Assembly (NCBI GenBank): GCA_965368335.1
Contig: CBDUMN010000005.1
Span: 1-64,000, forward strand
Source: CBDUMN01 sp965368335
GTDB lineage: Bacteria > Pseudomonadota > Alphaproteobacteria > Rhodospirillales > JAPHRK01
DNA: 64,000 nt
Reading direction: 5' to 3'
Notes under the pieces: generated by a model
Database searches by the model: none
The model's input: the letters and a program-made list of their open reading frames with translations, nothing else
Told to the model about the DNA's origin: nothing
Translations under genes and position numbers: made by a program
In this document: one piece after another, positions 22,813 to 33,176 of the stretch
Layout of the letters: each line of letters starts with the position of its first letter
How positions within the stretch are numbered: the stretch's first letter is position 1

Positions 22813-24914
22813 GAATTTTGCGGGTCGTTATAGAGAACCCAGGGGCGTTTGCCTCGGTAAGACCTGTCGCTCAGAACTCTGACTGTTGTTCCATCTTTAT
22901 AAAGGGCGTGTGCGCCGTCTCGCCATAGGTCAAACCGGTCAATAACCACTTTCGGAGTTGGACATTTGCGCCTGATCGGCACGGCGCTGATGAGGATATC
23001 GACCCCATGGCATTCTTCGAGCAGGGCTGCTTCGTCAAACACGTAGGCAACGGTTATGCCTTCGGTCTGGGCAACACAGGCAACCCTGTCACAGCGAACC
23101 ATGTTTTCTTCTTCTCCCGGTTTTTCCATAAGGCGATACCCTGCTCTTTTGAGCCAGGCCCTGCCTGAACGCGAAGAAAAGCTTTTCCCGGAAACAAGCT
23201 GTGGGTTTGCCTGATCGAGTAAAAAAGCGGTGTGTTTGCCGGTGTTTTCAATCAAAAGAAACGGTTGGGGGGCCAGATACGTTAACACTAGGGCGCAGGC
23301 GATTGTTCCCATTCCAGCTTTCCGGCCCAGAGTGTTGCCCAAGCAAATGAGTAGTCCTCCCAACACCAAAACCGCCAAAGCCGATGGCGGGAAAACCGAA
23401 AGAGTGACCATTGCGTTTGGTAAAGCGCCGACATAGGCGGCGATTATCTGCAATAACTCCAACCCTAGGCTCATCAGCGCGAGGACTGGTCCTTCCAGGC
23501 CAATCGGCATGAGTAAAATAGAGATAACCGCCCAGGGCATGATCCAGAAGGCGGCAAGGGGCACGGCGAGTAAATTGGCCAAAATCCCAAAGGTTGCAAC
23601 CTGACCGAAGTGATAAAGCGCAAAAGGCGCCGTTGCGAAACTGGCGATCAGCGTTGTGGCGACGACACCTGAAAAATAGAAAGCGAGTTTAGCCAATATC
23701 CCCTTCTCTCCACCTTTTGGCCCGTATTGTATGCGTCGCTCACGCCAGAATTGATAAAATGTCACCAGCGCCGTGACCGCTGCAAACGACATCTGGAAGC
23801 TGGGACCGAGGATGGATTCAGGGTGGATCGCCAAAATTGCTAAAGCAACCCAGGCCAAGGTGCGCAAGGAAATAGTTTCACGATCAATCAGCACCCCAAG
23901 CAGAGCGATACCCGTCATGAGAAATGCTCGCTGTGTTGGGATTGAGGCTCCTGCAAGCAAAGCGTATCCCAAAGCCCCCATGATTGCTCCGATGGCGGCC
24001 CATTTCTTGATGGGCCATCTCAAGGCAAGAGCGGGAATAAGCGAGGCCCCTCCCCGGATGGCGACGAAAAGCCCTCCCGCCACCAGGCCGATATGGAGGC
24101 CGGAAATCGCTAAAAGATGGGCCAGCCCGGCCTTTCTTATATTTTCTAATGTTTCCTCATTGAGGCCGGAGCGATCTCCCGTGATGAGGGCAACGGCAAT
24201 GGCCCCGGTTTGATCAGGCTGTCGGAACATAATTTTTACCGCTACCGTAGCTCTTAACTGTTCCAGCCAAAGGGCCAATGAGAAGGCGTTGTTTTTGGCT
24301 GCTTTGATGGTTTTTGGCGCTCCCATGCCATAGCCGATGGCCCCGATGCCTTCGAAAAACAACTTTCTTTGAAAGTCGAAGCTGCCGGGGGCCGCCGGTG
24401 CGGGGGGCGGCATTAAAACGGCTTTGGTGCGTATCCAGGCCCCAACCTCAACGGAAACCTGCTTTCCTCGGATGCGTATTCTAATTTTATCTGGTGTCGC
24501 CGTGCCCTGGAGGCCCGAAATTCTCGGATGATCGAGGAGAAGACGGACGCCGTCTTCAAATCTTTCAAGCTTAATCACCCGTCCTTCAAGAGAAGTTGGG
24601 CCAATCCGTTTTTCAAGGACCATGCCGATTGAAGAAACGGTTCTAAGCTGTGCCGATCCAAAACCAAGCGTTGCGACAAGCAGGATTCCGAACAAAAAAA
24701 ACGGTAAATCCCACTTCTGCGCCATTGAAAATAACGCAAAAAGAGTAAGTGAAGACAGAAAAGCAATCCAGAGATGCGGTTCTGCCGGAAGGGCAAAATA
24801 GAGCGTTACACCCGCACCAAAAACAACGGGAAGCCAGGGGATCCAGCGGTCGGTGTCGGTCCGTAAATCTTCCGATAAATGGCGGAATTCCGCGATTTTG
24901 GTATTACCTTTCAT
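22806..24914 (-). CDS. comEC: ComEC/Rec2-family DNA-uptake channel protein
   Basis: 702 residues. ComEC forms the inner-membrane channel for single-stranded DNA in natural transformation. The N-terminal region has early TM segments and an OB-like DUF4131 domain (about 90-190). The competence domain shows the signature '[16 protein letters not shown]' near 270 and about eight hydrophobic helices. The C-terminal 170 residues are a shortened, degenerate metallo-beta-lactamase-like remnant without an HxHxD motif, as often in alphaproteobacteria. It is convergent with lexA and divergent from gltX. Whether the strain is competent cannot be judged; other com or pil genes are not here. Confidence 0.93.
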   Translation of the reverse strand: MKGNTKIAEFRHLSEDLRTDTDRWIPWLPVVFGAGVTLYFALPAEPHLWIAFLSSLTLFALFSMAQKWDLPFFLFGILLVATLGFGSAQLRTVSSIGMVLEKRIGPTSLEGRVIKLERFEDGVRLLLDHPRISGLQGTATPDKIRIRIRGKQVSVEVGAWIRTKAVLMPPPAPAAPGSFDFQRKLFFEGIGAIGYGMGAPKTIKAAKNNAFSLALWLEQLRATVAVKIMFRQPDQTGAIAVALITGDRSGLNEETLENIRKAGLAHLLAISGLHIGLVAGGLFVAIRGGASLIPALALRWPIKKWAAIGAIMGALGYALLAGASIPTQRAFLMTGIALLGVLIDRETISLRTLAWVALAILAIHPESILGPSFQMSFAAVTALVTFYQFWRERRIQYGPKGGEKGILAKLAFYFSGVVATTLIASFATAPFALYHFGQVATFGILANLLAVPLAAFWIMPWAVISILLMPIGLEGPVLALMSLGLELLQIIAAYVGALPNAMVTLSVFPPSALAVLVLGGLLICLGNTLGRKAGMGTIACALVLTYLAPQPFLLIENTGKHTAFLLDQANPQLVSGKSFSSRSGRAWLKRAGYRLMEKPGEEENMVRCDRVACVAQTEGITVAYVFDEAALLEECHGVDILISAVPIRRKCPTPKVVIDRFDLWRDGAHALYKDGTTVRVLSDRSYRGKRPWVLYNDPQNSQ

Positions 24915-25019
24915 GTCATTTTTCCGAAAAATAGCCCTTCATGAAAGGTTTTACTGCACATGCTAAAACTATGTGCTAAACCACACCCGCCTGACCAATA
25001 AAAAGAGTATTACCGCCTA

Positions 25020-26423
25020 ATGACTGTTGTTACGCGCTTTGCCCCCTCTCCTACTGGCTTCCTGCATATTGGCGGGGCGCGCACGGCTCTTTTTAATTGG
25101 CTTTTCGCCAAACATCATGGCGGACAATTTCTTTTAAGAATTGAGGATACGGATCGAAAGCGCTCAAGCCAAGAGGCGGTCGATGCCATTTTTGAAGGGC
25201 TGAAATGGCTGGGCCTCGAGTGGGATGGCGATGCGGTGTCCCAGTTCTCGCGCATTGAGCGACATACGGAAGTCGCCAACAAGCTATTGGCAGAAGGAAA
25301 AGCCTACCACTGCTACTGCTCGCCAGACGAACTTGCCGAGATGCGAGAGTTGGCCAAACAGGAAAAACGCCCCATTCGCTATGATGGCCGTTGGCGCGAC
25401 CGTGACCCTGCTGAAGCTCCTGAAGGAGTGGCTCCGGTCGTACGGCTTAAAGCGCCGCAGGAAGGCGAAACGGTGATAGACGATCTGGTTCAGGGGAAAG
25501 TCACGGTTTCCAATCGGCAATTGGACGATATGATTCTGCTTCGCGCCGACGGAACGCCGACCTATATGCTTGCCGTTGTCGTCGATGATCACGATATGGG
25601 GGTCACCCATGCAATTCGTGGCGACGATCACTTGAACAACGCCTTCCGCCAAAAGCAGATTTATCAAGCCATGGGCTGGGAAACTCCGGCTTTTGCGCAT
25701 ATTCCGCTTATTCACGGCTCTGATGGAGCGAAACTCTCCAAGCGCCACGGAGCGCTCGGGGTTGAGGCTTATCGCGATATGGGCTTCTTGCCTGAAGCGG
25801 TTTGCAATTATCTGCTGAAGCTGGGTTGGGGCCATGGCGATGATGAAATCATCTCTACCGAACAGGCCATTGAATGGTTCGACGTCGGCGGCATCGGCAA
25901 GGCCGCGGCGCGTTTCGATACAGATAAACTGACCGCTCTAAACGGTCACTATATCCGCACGGCCGACAATCAACGCCTCGCAGGACTGGTTATTCAGAAC
26001 CTTAAAACTACTTTAGGCGATGCCTTTGATGAAAATGGCGAAGATCGCCTGGTTGCTGGTATGGAAGGCTTGAAAGAACGGGCTAAAACCATAAATGAAC
26101 TGGCGGAAAGTGCGGAGTTTTATGTAAGGAAACTCCCCCTGCCAATGACTGAAAAAGCGGCAAAACTACTTGATGCAGAGGGACTTGACGTTTTGCAGCG
26201 TCTCGAACCGAAGCTTTCCGCAATCGCAGATTGGACCGAAGCGGAGATTGAGAGTACAATTCGGGCCTTTTCAGAAGAAGAAGATTTAAAGTTTGGCAAA
26301 GTTGCCCAACCTTTGCGGTCCGTTTTGACCGGAACGACGAAATCACCAGGTATTTTCGAGGTGCTTCTCGTATTGGGCAAGGAAGAGTCTCTCTTGAGAC
26401 TCAAGGAGGCTCTGCCGAAATAG
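25020..26423 (+). CDS. gltX: Glutamyl-tRNA synthetase GltX
   Basis: 467 residues, class I enzyme that charges tRNA-Glu, and in alphaproteobacteria often tRNA-Gln for later amidation. HIGH motif appears as '[20 protein letters not shown]' at the N terminus and the KMSKS loop as 'KLSKRHGA' near residue 240. The zinc-site region '[13 protein letters not shown]' is near 97-109. Alphaproteobacteria frequently carry two GltX paralogs; this one is the standard copy that neighbours gltA. The start is ATG at 25020 with a weak ribosome-binding site. A terminator follows. Confidence 0.97.
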   Translation: MTVVTRFAPSPTGFLHIGGARTALFNWLFAKHHGGQFLLRIEDTDRKRSSQEAVDAIFEGLKWLGLEWDGDAVSQFSRIERHTEVANKLLAEGKAYHCYCSPDELAEMRELAKQEKRPIRYDGRWRDRDPAEAPEGVAPVVRLKAPQEGETVIDDLVQGKVTVSNRQLDDMILLRADGTPTYMLAVVVDDHDMGVTHAIRGDDHLNNAFRQKQIYQAMGWETPAFAHIPLIHGSDGAKLSKRHGALGVEAYRDMGFLPEAVCNYLLKLGWGHGDDEIISTEQAIEWFDVGGIGKAAARFDTDKLTALNGHYIRTADNQRLAGLVIQNLKTTLGDAFDENGEDRLVAGMEGLKERAKTINELAESAEFYVRKLPLPMTEKAAKLLDAEGLDVLQRLEPKLSAIADWTEAEIESTIRAFSEEEDLKFGKVAQPLRSVLTGTTKSPGIFEVLLVLGKEESLLRLKEALPK

Positions 26424-26444
26424 CAAAGAACTTAAATTCAATTT

Positions 26445-26476
26445 TTAAACGCATAAATTTCCGCGTTTAATTTTTC
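26445..26476 (+). terminator. Intrinsic terminator after gltX
   Basis: TTAAACGC (26445-26452) pairs with GCGTTTAA (26463-26470) and is followed by TTTTTC. The eight-base, AT-rich stem is moderate; gltA starts 60 bp later and probably has its own promoter. Confidence 0.6.
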
Positions 26477-26535
26477 TCGATCAACCAGGATTCGCCGAAC
26501 CGCGGCGCATCCACATCGACGGGGGATATACTGGC

Positions 26536-27831
26536 ATGTCGAATAAAACCTTTACGTTGACGGATAACGCTACGGGAAAATCTTACGAACTTCCCGTGAT
26601 GTCCGGCTCCACCGGACCCAATGTTATCGACGTCCGTAAGCTGTACGCCGAAACCGACCACTTTACCTACGACCCTGGTTTTACTTCCACGGGTTCGTGC
26701 GAGTCGAAAATCACCTTCATTGACGGCGATAAAGGCATCCTGATGCACCGCGGCTATTCCATCGAGGAACTGGCCGTTCACTCGGATTTTATGGAAGTTT
26801 GCTACCTGCTGCTTTACGGGGAGCTTCCGACGGCTGAACAAAAGGAAAACTTCGAGTTCAAAATCACGCATCACACCATGTTGCATGAGCAGTTGAACCA
26901 TTTCTACCAGGGCTTCCGCCGCGATTCCCACCCCATGGCCATTATGTGTGGCGTTGTTGGCGCTCTGTCGGCCTTCTATCACGACAGCCTTGATATCAGC
27001 GATCCCTGGCACCGTATGGTTGCTTCCTATCGTTTGATCGCCAAGATGCCGACGATTGCCGCCAACGCCTTCAAATATTCGCAAGGTCAGCCGTTTATCT
27101 ATCCGCGCAACGACCTGGGCTATTCCGAGAACTTCCTCCATATGATGTTCGCTACGCCCTGCGATGAATACAAGGTAAACCCCGTTCTCGCCCGCGCTAT
27201 GGATCGCATCTTGATCCTCCATGCCGATCATGAGCAAAATGCATCGACCTCGACGGTCCGCCTTTCCGGTTCTTCCGGGGCCAACCCGTTTGCTTGTATC
27301 GCCGCTGGTATCGCTTGCCTCTGGGGCCCTGCTCACGGCGGCGCCAACGAAGCTGTTTTGAATATGCTGGAAGAAATCGGCAGCAAAGATCGTATCCCCG
27401 AGTTCATTAAGCGGGCGAAGGACAAAGACGATCCCTTCCGCCTTATGGGCTTTGGGCACCGGGTTTACAAAAACTACGATCCACGCGCTAAGGTCATGCA
27501 GCAGACTTGCCACGAAGTTCTCGATGAACTGGGCGTTAAGGATGAGCCGCTTCTCGAGTTGGCGATGGAACTGGAGCGCATCGCGCTTGAAGACGATTAC
27601 TTCGTCAAGAAGAAGCTGTTCCCGAATGTCGATTTCTACTCGGGCATTATCTTCCGCGCCATGGGCATTCCGGTTTCCATGTTTACCGTGCTCTTCGCCA
27701 TGGCCCGTACGGTTGGCTGGGTTGCTCAGTGGAACGAGATGATTGAAGATCCCTCGCAGAAAATCGGTCGTCCGCGTCAGCTCTACACCGGCGAAACGGT
27801 GCGTCAGTATGTTCCGCTGCACCAGCGTTAA
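26536..27831 (+). CDS. gltA: Citrate synthase GltA (type II)
   Basis: 431 residues, the hexameric NADH-sensitive type of Gram-negative bacteria. It condenses oxaloacetate and acetyl-CoA at the entry of the TCA cycle. Catalytic His in '[12 protein letters not shown]' and '[18 protein letters not shown]', and Asp in 'NVDFYSGII', are all present. The N-terminal small beta domain ('[15 protein letters not shown]') marks type II. Plus-strand monocistron bounded by two terminators. Confidence 0.98.
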   Translation: MSNKTFTLTDNATGKSYELPVMSGSTGPNVIDVRKLYAETDHFTYDPGFTSTGSCESKITFIDGDKGILMHRGYSIEELAVHSDFMEVCYLLLYGELPTAEQKENFEFKITHHTMLHEQLNHFYQGFRRDSHPMAIMCGVVGALSAFYHDSLDISDPWHRMVASYRLIAKMPTIAANAFKYSQGQPFIYPRNDLGYSENFLHMMFATPCDEYKVNPVLARAMDRILILHADHEQNASTSTVRLSGSSGANPFACIAAGIACLWGPAHGGANEAVLNMLEEIGSKDRIPEFIKRAKDKDDPFRLMGFGHRVYKNYDPRAKVMQQTCHEVLDELGVKDEPLLELAMELERIALEDDYFVKKKLFPNVDFYSGIIFRAMGIPVSMFTVLFAMARTVGWVAQWNEMIEDPSQKIGRPRQLYTGETVRQYVPLHQR

Positions 27832-27851
27832 GTGACGTTCAAGCAATAAGA

Positions 27852-27890
27852 AAGGCGCGGCTTCCAATGGGCCGCGCCTTTTTTCTTTTT
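27852..27890. terminator. Strong intrinsic terminator after gltA
   Basis: AAGGCGCGGC (27852-27861) pairs perfectly with GCCGCGCCTT (27871-27880) across a nine-base loop, followed by TTTTCTTTTT. It separates gltA from the convergent gloA and can act in both directions, since the minus-strand exit also has a short U run. Confidence 0.92.
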
Positions 27891-27902
27891 GGGCCGTTAG
27901 CC

Positions 27903-28298
27903 CTATTTTCGTTCAATTAGTTCGATTTTGTAGCCGTCCGGATCTTCGATAAAGGCGATGACGGTTGAGCCGTGTTTCATTGGTCCTGGCGGCCGTGGAA
28001 TATTGACGCCTTCTTTCTCCAGGGCTTCACATGTTCCGTAGATATCGCTGACACCGAGCGCTAAGTGACCAAATCCATTACCCAGTTCATAGGGCTCCTC
28101 CTGGTCCCAGTTGTGTGTCAACTCGACAACCGTCTGCTCGCTCTCTTCGCCGTATCCAACGAACGCCAGCGTAAACTTTCCTTCGGGATAATCGCTTTTG
28201 CGCAAAACCTTCATGCCGAGGTGTCGGGTGTAGAAATCCAAGGATTTATCGAGGTCTTTCACGCGGATCATCGTATGGAGAAAACGGAACTGAGACAT
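27903..28298 (-). CDS. gloA: Lactoylglutathione lyase (glyoxalase I)
   Basis: 131 residues, two beta-alpha-beta-beta-beta modules. It converts the methylglyoxal-glutathione adduct to S-lactoylglutathione. Metal ligands fit: His in 'FLHTMIRVKDL', Glu in 'VVELTHNW', His in 'GFGHLALGV' and Glu in 'YKIELIER'. The sequence 'NWD...YELGNGFGHLA' is typical of the Ni-dependent bacterial enzyme. Its ATG overlaps the lpxB stop by one base (TGATG), so it is the last gene of the envelope operon. Confidence 0.95.
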   Translation of the reverse strand: MSQFRFLHTMIRVKDLDKSLDFYTRHLGMKVLRKSDYPEGKFTLAFVGYGEESEQTVVELTHNWDQEEPYELGNGFGHLALGVSDIYGTCEALEKEGVNIPRPPGPMKHGSTVIAFIEDPDGYKIELIERK

Positions 28299-29476
28299 CA
28301 GGTTTCCCTTTCAATTACTTTCAATAAGGCGTTGGCGGCGGCTTCGCTGGGCAAAACGCCGTTCTGAGGTTGGAGTTTCTCAAGCGCCTCTTTATAGCCA
28401 AATAACTGGTCGGTTCTTTCGGTTTCATCGGTAAGAAGACCAAGCAGTTTTGGAGCAATGAGGTGGGTTCGGCAATTCTCTAGTAAAAACTCCGGAACGA
28501 CTTCCCGGTCCGTCAGAATATTAACAAGGCTGACATATTTTAGACGGACAAGTTTTTTTGCAATCCAAGCGCTTATCGGACTTACTTTATAGGCGATCAC
28601 AGCAGGTGTTTTCGCCATAGCGAGTTCCAATGAGACCGTTCCAGATGCGGCAAGAGCTGCGTCAGCAGCGGCGAAAGAATCAAATTTCTCATCACTATCG
28701 GTTAGGATGATAGCCCTGAATGTTGAGTTCGCCATTTCCTTATCTATCTGCCGTGAAAGACTTTGAACTGCCGGAATGACAACTACAAGATCATTAATTT
28801 TCTGGGATAGGTGTTGGCAGGTCTCTTTAAAAATTGGCAGTAAACGATCCGTCTCGCTTTTTCGACTCCCGGGCAACATGCACAAAACTTTTTGATCAGT
28901 AGAGATTCCGTATTTATCCCTGAATGGCCCTCCCTTTCCTTTGTTTGCTCCGGACTCGAGGACAGGGTGCCCCACGAAGCTTGCCGAAAGACCTTCTTTT
29001 TCAAAATAAGGGGGTTCGAACGGTAGGAGGGTTAGCAAGTGATCGAGAAAACCAGCGACCTTCTTTGCGCGCCATGGCTTCCAGGCCCAAACGGACGGAG
29101 CGACAAAGTGAACGAGCGGAATGCCCTTTCCTTTCAATCGTTTGGCAACCCTGAAAGAAAAGGCTGGGGTGTCGATTGTCAGGACGGCGGCTGGACGCTC
29201 GGCAAGAATATGCTCGACGGTTTTTGAGATCCGGCCTAGCAGTTTGGGGATATGGGGAAGAATTTCAGAAAAACCCATAATGGAAAGCTCTTCCATGGGA
29301 AAAAGGCTTTCAAGCCCCTGCTCTTTCATCCTTGGTCCGCCAATTCCGATAAAGTCGACGTTTCCTGCTGTTTGCTTTTTTATAGCCGCCATAAGGCGGG
29401 CACCTAGATTATCGCCGGATGGTTCACCGGCGATTAGGTAGATCAACGGCTTGGCGTCACCTTTTAAGTTGCTCAC
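28298..29476 (-). CDS. lpxB: Lipid-A-disaccharide synthase LpxB
   Basis: 392 residues, GT-B fold glycosyltransferase 19 on the inner face of the inner membrane. It joins UDP-2,3-diacylglucosamine to lipid X. Conserved segments are 'IAGEPSGDNLGARLM' at the N terminus, 'GIGGPRMKEQGL', 'FVAPSVWAWK' and 'LPGSRKSE', with 'AASGTVSLELA' in the C-terminal donor site. The start overlaps lpxI by four bases. Confidence 0.97.
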   Translation of the reverse strand: MSNLKGDAKPLIYLIAGEPSGDNLGARLMAAIKKQTAGNVDFIGIGGPRMKEQGLESLFPMEELSIMGFSEILPHIPKLLGRISKTVEHILAERPAAVLTIDTPAFSFRVAKRLKGKGIPLVHFVAPSVWAWKPWRAKKVAGFLDHLLTLLPFEPPYFEKEGLSASFVGHPVLESGANKGKGGPFRDKYGISTDQKVLCMLPGSRKSETDRLLPIFKETCQHLSQKINDLVVVIPAVQSLSRQIDKEMANSTFRAIILTDSDEKFDSFAAADAALAASGTVSLELAMAKTPAVIAYKVSPISAWIAKKLVRLKYVSLVNILTDREVVPEFLLENCRTHLIAPKLLGLLTDETERTDQLFGYKEALEKLQPQNGVLPSEAAANALLKVIERET

Positions 29477-30306
29477 TTGGCAGGAATGCTCCCTTTGGCG
29501 TATCCGATCAGGAAAATGCCTAAACGATCAGCGAGTGCGGCAGTTTGATCGGGGTCGACAATGAGGGCGCCGCCTGCTTCGACGGCGATGCCCCGAAGTC
29601 CGGCTTCGGCAGCTTGCTTAACGGTTTCCGAACCAACGGTTGGAAGGTCGGCGCGTTTTTCTTGGTTAGGCTTTTTTGCTTTGACCAGCACACCGCCAGG
29701 CCCCTCTCTGGCGACATCCGGGATACGCGCCACCATCTTTTCCGTCCCTTCAATCGCCTCAACGGCGAGGACGAGCCCTTGTTGCACAACCGCGGCCTGT
29801 CCAACATCGGCCTGCCCCAATATCCAGGCGACATCAAATCCCTTTTCGATATCCTCAAGGGCCGCTTTATCCGGTTCAATCTTGCCGTAAATTTTTGCTT
29901 CAGCAAGAAAATCGCGCAGGATGTCATCTACGCCAATAACTCGCAGTCCCTCATTCTCAAGCTCATTGACGATCGCCGAAAGAAGACCGTTATCACCCAA
30001 TGAACCAGCTCCGGCTTTCGCCAGGAGTTTCAGGGCCCAAGAGTCGGGGCGCATTGCAGCAAGGGAGGGCCTCTTAATCGGCCCAGCCATAACGATTTCT
30101 TCTACGTCATTTTTTTTGAGAAGCTCTAAGGCTTTTCCGGCAGCCCCCAACCGCACCCATTCATGAGGAGCATCTGTGATGGCCTGAGGTTCGGTTTGTC
30201 CTTTAAAGGCGACGACAAAGCAATCCCTACCCTGCGCACGACAGGTCTCGATAAGGCGCGCGGGAAGAACTCCGCCACCGGCTAGGATGCCAAGCTTAGG
30301 AGGCAT
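29473..30306 (-). CDS. lpxI: UDP-2,3-diacylglucosamine pyrophosphatase LpxI
   Basis: 277 residues, formerly DUF1009. It hydrolyses UDP-2,3-diacylglucosamine to lipid X and is the alphaproteobacterial replacement for LpxH. The N terminus 'KLGILAGGGVLPARL', the 'EIVMAGPIKRPSL' segment and the C-terminal 'GIAVEAGGALIVD' fit the family. It sits in the expected slot between lpxA and lpxB with short overlaps on both sides (11 and 4 bases). Confidence 0.96.
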   Translation of the reverse strand: MPPKLGILAGGGVLPARLIETCRAQGRDCFVVAFKGQTEPQAITDAPHEWVRLGAAGKALELLKKNDVEEIVMAGPIKRPSLAAMRPDSWALKLLAKAGAGSLGDNGLLSAIVNELENEGLRVIGVDDILRDFLAEAKIYGKIEPDKAALEDIEKGFDVAWILGQADVGQAAVVQQGLVLAVEAIEGTEKMVARIPDVAREGPGGVLVKAKKPNQEKRADLPTVGSETVKQAAEAGLRGIAVEAGGALIVDPDQTAALADRLGIFLIGYAKGSIPAK

Positions 30307-31096
30307 CTCCGGCCTTAGGCTGGCAAATGCCGCGTGAAGAATCGGCTTTGATAAAGCTGAGAATGTCCATGACGGGCTCGTTTTCGTGCATCATCTCCTC
30401 AACATCAGCAACCCGCTCACTCATCGTTCCCTCTTGAGCAAAAAGGAGACGGTAGGCATTGCGGAGGGCATGTATGGTTTCCCGGTCGAAGCCACGGCGC
30501 TTAAGCCCAATAAGGTTAAGCCCGTTCAGCATGGCGCGGTTTCCATAAACCGACCCATACGGAATAACGTCATTTTCAACCCCAGACATCCCGCCAATCA
30601 TTGCATGTTTACCAATTCTGACGAATTGATGGACCGCAGAAAGACCGCCTAGAATGGCCCATTCGTCGACTTCTACATGACCGGCCAGGGTTGCGTTATT
30701 GACAAGGATGACATTGTTGGCGATTTGGCAATCGTGGCCGACATGCGCACCGACCATCAACAGACAATTGTTTCCAACCCGCGTTATCATTCCGCCGCCT
30801 TCGGTCCCGGGATTTAGGGTAACGTGCTCACGAATAACGGTGTTTTCTCCGATGGATAATTCCGACGGTTCTCCACCATATTTAAGATCTTGAGGCTGAT
30901 GACCGACAGAGGCGAAAGGATAAACAGTTGTTTCCTTGCCAATTTTTGTCCGCCCTTCCACAACGACATGAGAAATGAGTTTCACCCCATCTTCCACCGC
31001 CACATCAGGGCCGACGACACAATAGGGCCCGATAGATGCCGTTTCGGCAATTTCCGCTTTCGGGTCGATGATCGCCGTGGGGTGAATATCAGTCAT
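30296..31096 (-). CDS. lpxA: UDP-N-acetylglucosamine acyltransferase LpxA
   Basis: 266 residues, left-handed beta-helix trimer that adds 3-hydroxyacyl chains to UDP-GlcNAc, the first lipid A step. The hexapeptide repeats begin 'HPTAIIDPKAEIAETASIGP'. Catalytic His is in 'LMVGAHVGHDCQIAN', followed by the C-terminal helices. The start overlaps the fabZ stop by one base. Confidence 0.97.
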   Translation of the reverse strand: MTDIHPTAIIDPKAEIAETASIGPYCVVGPDVAVEDGVKLISHVVVEGRTKIGKETTVYPFASVGHQPQDLKYGGEPSELSIGENTVIREHVTLNPGTEGGGMITRVGNNCLLMVGAHVGHDCQIANNVILVNNATLAGHVEVDEWAILGGLSAVHQFVRIGKHAMIGGMSGVENDVIPYGSVYGNRAMLNGLNLIGLKRRGFDRETIHALRNAYRLLFAQEGTMSERVADVEEMMHENEPVMDILSFIKADSSRGICQPKAGDAS

Positions 31097-31545
31097 TAGG
31101 CATCCCTTATCATCGCGGTAAATGTCGCTTCGGCGGCAACGGCGCCGTCAACTTTTGCTTGACCTTCGAACTTCCAAACGGCGCCCCGGTTCTGCTTTTT
31201 AGTGACGTGCAGCTCGAGGCGGTCACCGGGGACCACGGGCTTTCTAAACTTGGCGTTTTCGACCGCCATGAAATAAACCAGCTTGCCTTCGACGTCTTCA
31301 CCCATGGCGTCGACAACAACAATCGCCGCCGTTTGGGCCATTGCCTCAATGATGAGAACGCCGGGCATGACGGGATGGCCGGGAAAATGGCCGGGAAAAT
31401 GCGGCTCGTTAACCGTTACATTCTTTATACCGACAGCGCTTTCCGATGCGACCACCCTTTCAACCCGATCAATCAGCAAAAAGGGATAGCGGTGCGGGAT
31501 CATTTCCATAATACGGCTGATATCGTAGGTTTTTTCTTCTGACAT
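31096..31545 (-). CDS. fabZ: 3-hydroxyacyl-ACP dehydratase FabZ
   Basis: 149 residues, hot-dog fold. It dehydrates 3-hydroxyacyl-ACP in fatty acid elongation and competes with LpxA/LpxD for the same substrate, which explains its place in the lipid A operon. The active-site His is in '[19 protein letters not shown]' and the Glu in '[10 protein letters not shown]'. Confidence 0.97.
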   Translation of the reverse strand: MSEEKTYDISRIMEMIPHRYPFLLIDRVERVVASESAVGIKNVTVNEPHFPGHFPGHPVMPGVLIIEAMAQTAAIVVVDAMGEDVEGKLVYFMAVENAKFRKPVVPGDRLELHVTKKQNRGAVWKFEGQAKVDGAVAAEATFTAMIRDA

Positions 31546-31568
31546 TCTCTGAAATCCTAAGCTTTACG

Positions 31569-32594
31569 TTACTTGGACTGTCCTTTTTTGAGCATTCTGG
31601 ACAAAAGTGCTGTCTGCTTAGCCCAATCCTTAATGGGAATAGCGGGAAAGCCTCCCATGGTCGAGCCTGCATCAATATTTTTCGTTACGCCTGAGCGAGC
31701 GGCAAGCGTTACCCCCGCTCCAATTTTTAAATGGCCCGCCACACCGACCTGACCGGCCAGCACGGAAAAATCGCCGATTTCGGTGCTTCCGGATATGCCG
31801 ACTTGACTGACAAGAACGCAACACCGGCCAATCTTAACGTTGTGGCCAATCTGAACCAAATTATCGATTTTTGTGCCTGCTCCAATGACGGTATCGGGAC
31901 CAGCGCCACGATCAATGGTCGTGTTTGCGCCGATATCCACATCGTCTTCAATGATAACGCGGCCCAGTTGAGGAACACGTTCATGCCCCTGAGGCCCCAT
32001 AGCAAATCCAAATCCATCTTGCCCGATAGAAGCTCCACTGTGGATTGTTGCTCGGTCCCCGACAATGCTGTTTAAGATCGTTACGTTTCCAGCGATATAG
32101 CAGTCTGCCCCGATCTGAACGCCAGGACCGAGAATGGTATTAGGTCCTATCCAGCTTCCCTCGCCAACCTCAGCTCGAGCGTCAATGAACGCGCCAGCTT
32201 CTAAACGACAGGTTTTGGCGATCCGTGCCGTTTTATGAATAGTCGCCCTCTCGGATATTTCAGGAGACGGTCTTGGACGTGGATGGAAAACCTGCGCGAT
32301 CTTTGCGTAAGACCGGTAAGGATCTTTGGAAATAAGAAGCGCAAGCCCATCGGGAGCGTCTGCAACGACCTCAGGACTTACGACACAAGCGCCGGCCTTG
32401 GTTTTTAAGAAGTCTTTCAGATATTTTTTATTGTCGAGAAAACTGATGTGTTCGGGGCAAGCCACATTTAAAGGTGCAACATCCTGCAGCATTAAGTCTT
32501 GTTGGGCGTTATGATGAAATTCGGCCCCTGAAACATCGGCAAGGTATTGGAGGGTAAACGGGCCTTCCGCCGGGAAAAAACGCGGATCCGCCAT
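31569..32594 (-). CDS. lpxD: UDP-3-O-acylglucosamine N-acyltransferase LpxD
   Basis: 341 residues. An N-terminal uridine-binding domain (about 1-105) precedes a left-handed beta-helix of hexapeptide repeats. Catalytic His lies in 'NLVQIGHNVKIGRCC'. It adds the second 3-hydroxyacyl chain after LpxC. It lies three bases after the OmpH/Skp gene and 23 bases before fabZ. Confidence 0.97.
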   Translation of the reverse strand: MADPRFFPAEGPFTLQYLADVSGAEFHHNAQQDLMLQDVAPLNVACPEHISFLDNKKYLKDFLKTKAGACVVSPEVVADAPDGLALLISKDPYRSYAKIAQVFHPRPRPSPEISERATIHKTARIAKTCRLEAGAFIDARAEVGEGSWIGPNTILGPGVQIGADCYIAGNVTILNSIVGDRATIHSGASIGQDGFGFAMGPQGHERVPQLGRVIIEDDVDIGANTTIDRGAGPDTVIGAGTKIDNLVQIGHNVKIGRCCVLVSQVGISGSTEIGDFSVLAGQVGVAGHLKIGAGVTLAARSGVTKNIDAGSTMGGFPAIPIKDWAKQTALLSRMLKKGQSK

Positions 32595-32597
32595 TGT

Positions 32598-33176
32598 CTA
32601 TTTCTTGGCCCCTTCCTTCGTAAAGACTTTTACGCTGGGCAAGAGTTTATCCAACTCGGTGACGACGAAGTCTGTAATAACGAGACGTTTATCGGAAAAA
32701 ACCGTCTGCTCTTTTCTCAGCAGCAAGGTAATGCCATGTTCTTTCACAAGTTTGGTAATGACCGTTTTTAAGGCGTCTCCAACCTTTTCCATGGCCTCGG
32801 CGCGAGCTCGGTCCAAGGTAAGCTTGCGTTCCTGCATTTTGCGCTGAGCAGCAACGAATCGCTCTTCGAATTTACGTCGTTCTTCTTTAAAGGCTTCTGG
32901 CGACATGATTGTCCGCTGACGGGCCAGTTCCTGATTGCCTTCGCGAAGCTCTTTCTCTTCTTTCTGAATTTCAGCCTGAAAAACTTTACGCTTCTCGTTG
33001 ATTTGGGCGTGGATTGATTGGGGAGCCTTAGCTGTCGCCATGATCTGATTCATATCGACAACCGCAACACGGAATGCTGCCGGGTCATTTTTTTCCTGCG
33101 CAAAGCTAGGTCCGGAAAAAACCGTAAATACGAGTGCTAAGACAAAAACGCTTGAAACTAGAGACTTAAAAGACAT
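32598..33176 (-). CDS. skp: OmpH/Skp-family periplasmic chaperone
   Basis: 192 residues with a signal peptide ('SLVSSVFVLALVFTVFSGPS', cleavage near FAQ-E). A strand segment 'FRVAVVDMNQIMATA' is followed by two long charged helices (about 55-135) that form the tentacles of the Skp trimer. It carries unfolded outer-membrane proteins to BamA, whose gene overlaps its start by one base. Confidence 0.93.
   Translation of the reverse strand: MSFKSLVSSVFVLALVFTVFSGPSFAQEKNDPAAFRVAVVDMNQIMATAKAPQSIHAQINEKRKVFQAEIQKEEKELREGNQELARQRTIMSPEAFKEERRKFEERFVAAQRKMQERKLTLDRARAEAMEKVGDALKTVITKLVKEHGITLLLRKEQTVFSDKRLVITDFVVTELDKLLPSVKVFTKEGAKK

Noticed and set aside
26467..27867. A 466-codon open frame antisense to gltA
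   Set aside because: It mirrors the codon bias of gltA on the other strand and has no recognisable domain or ribosome-binding site; gltA is certain.
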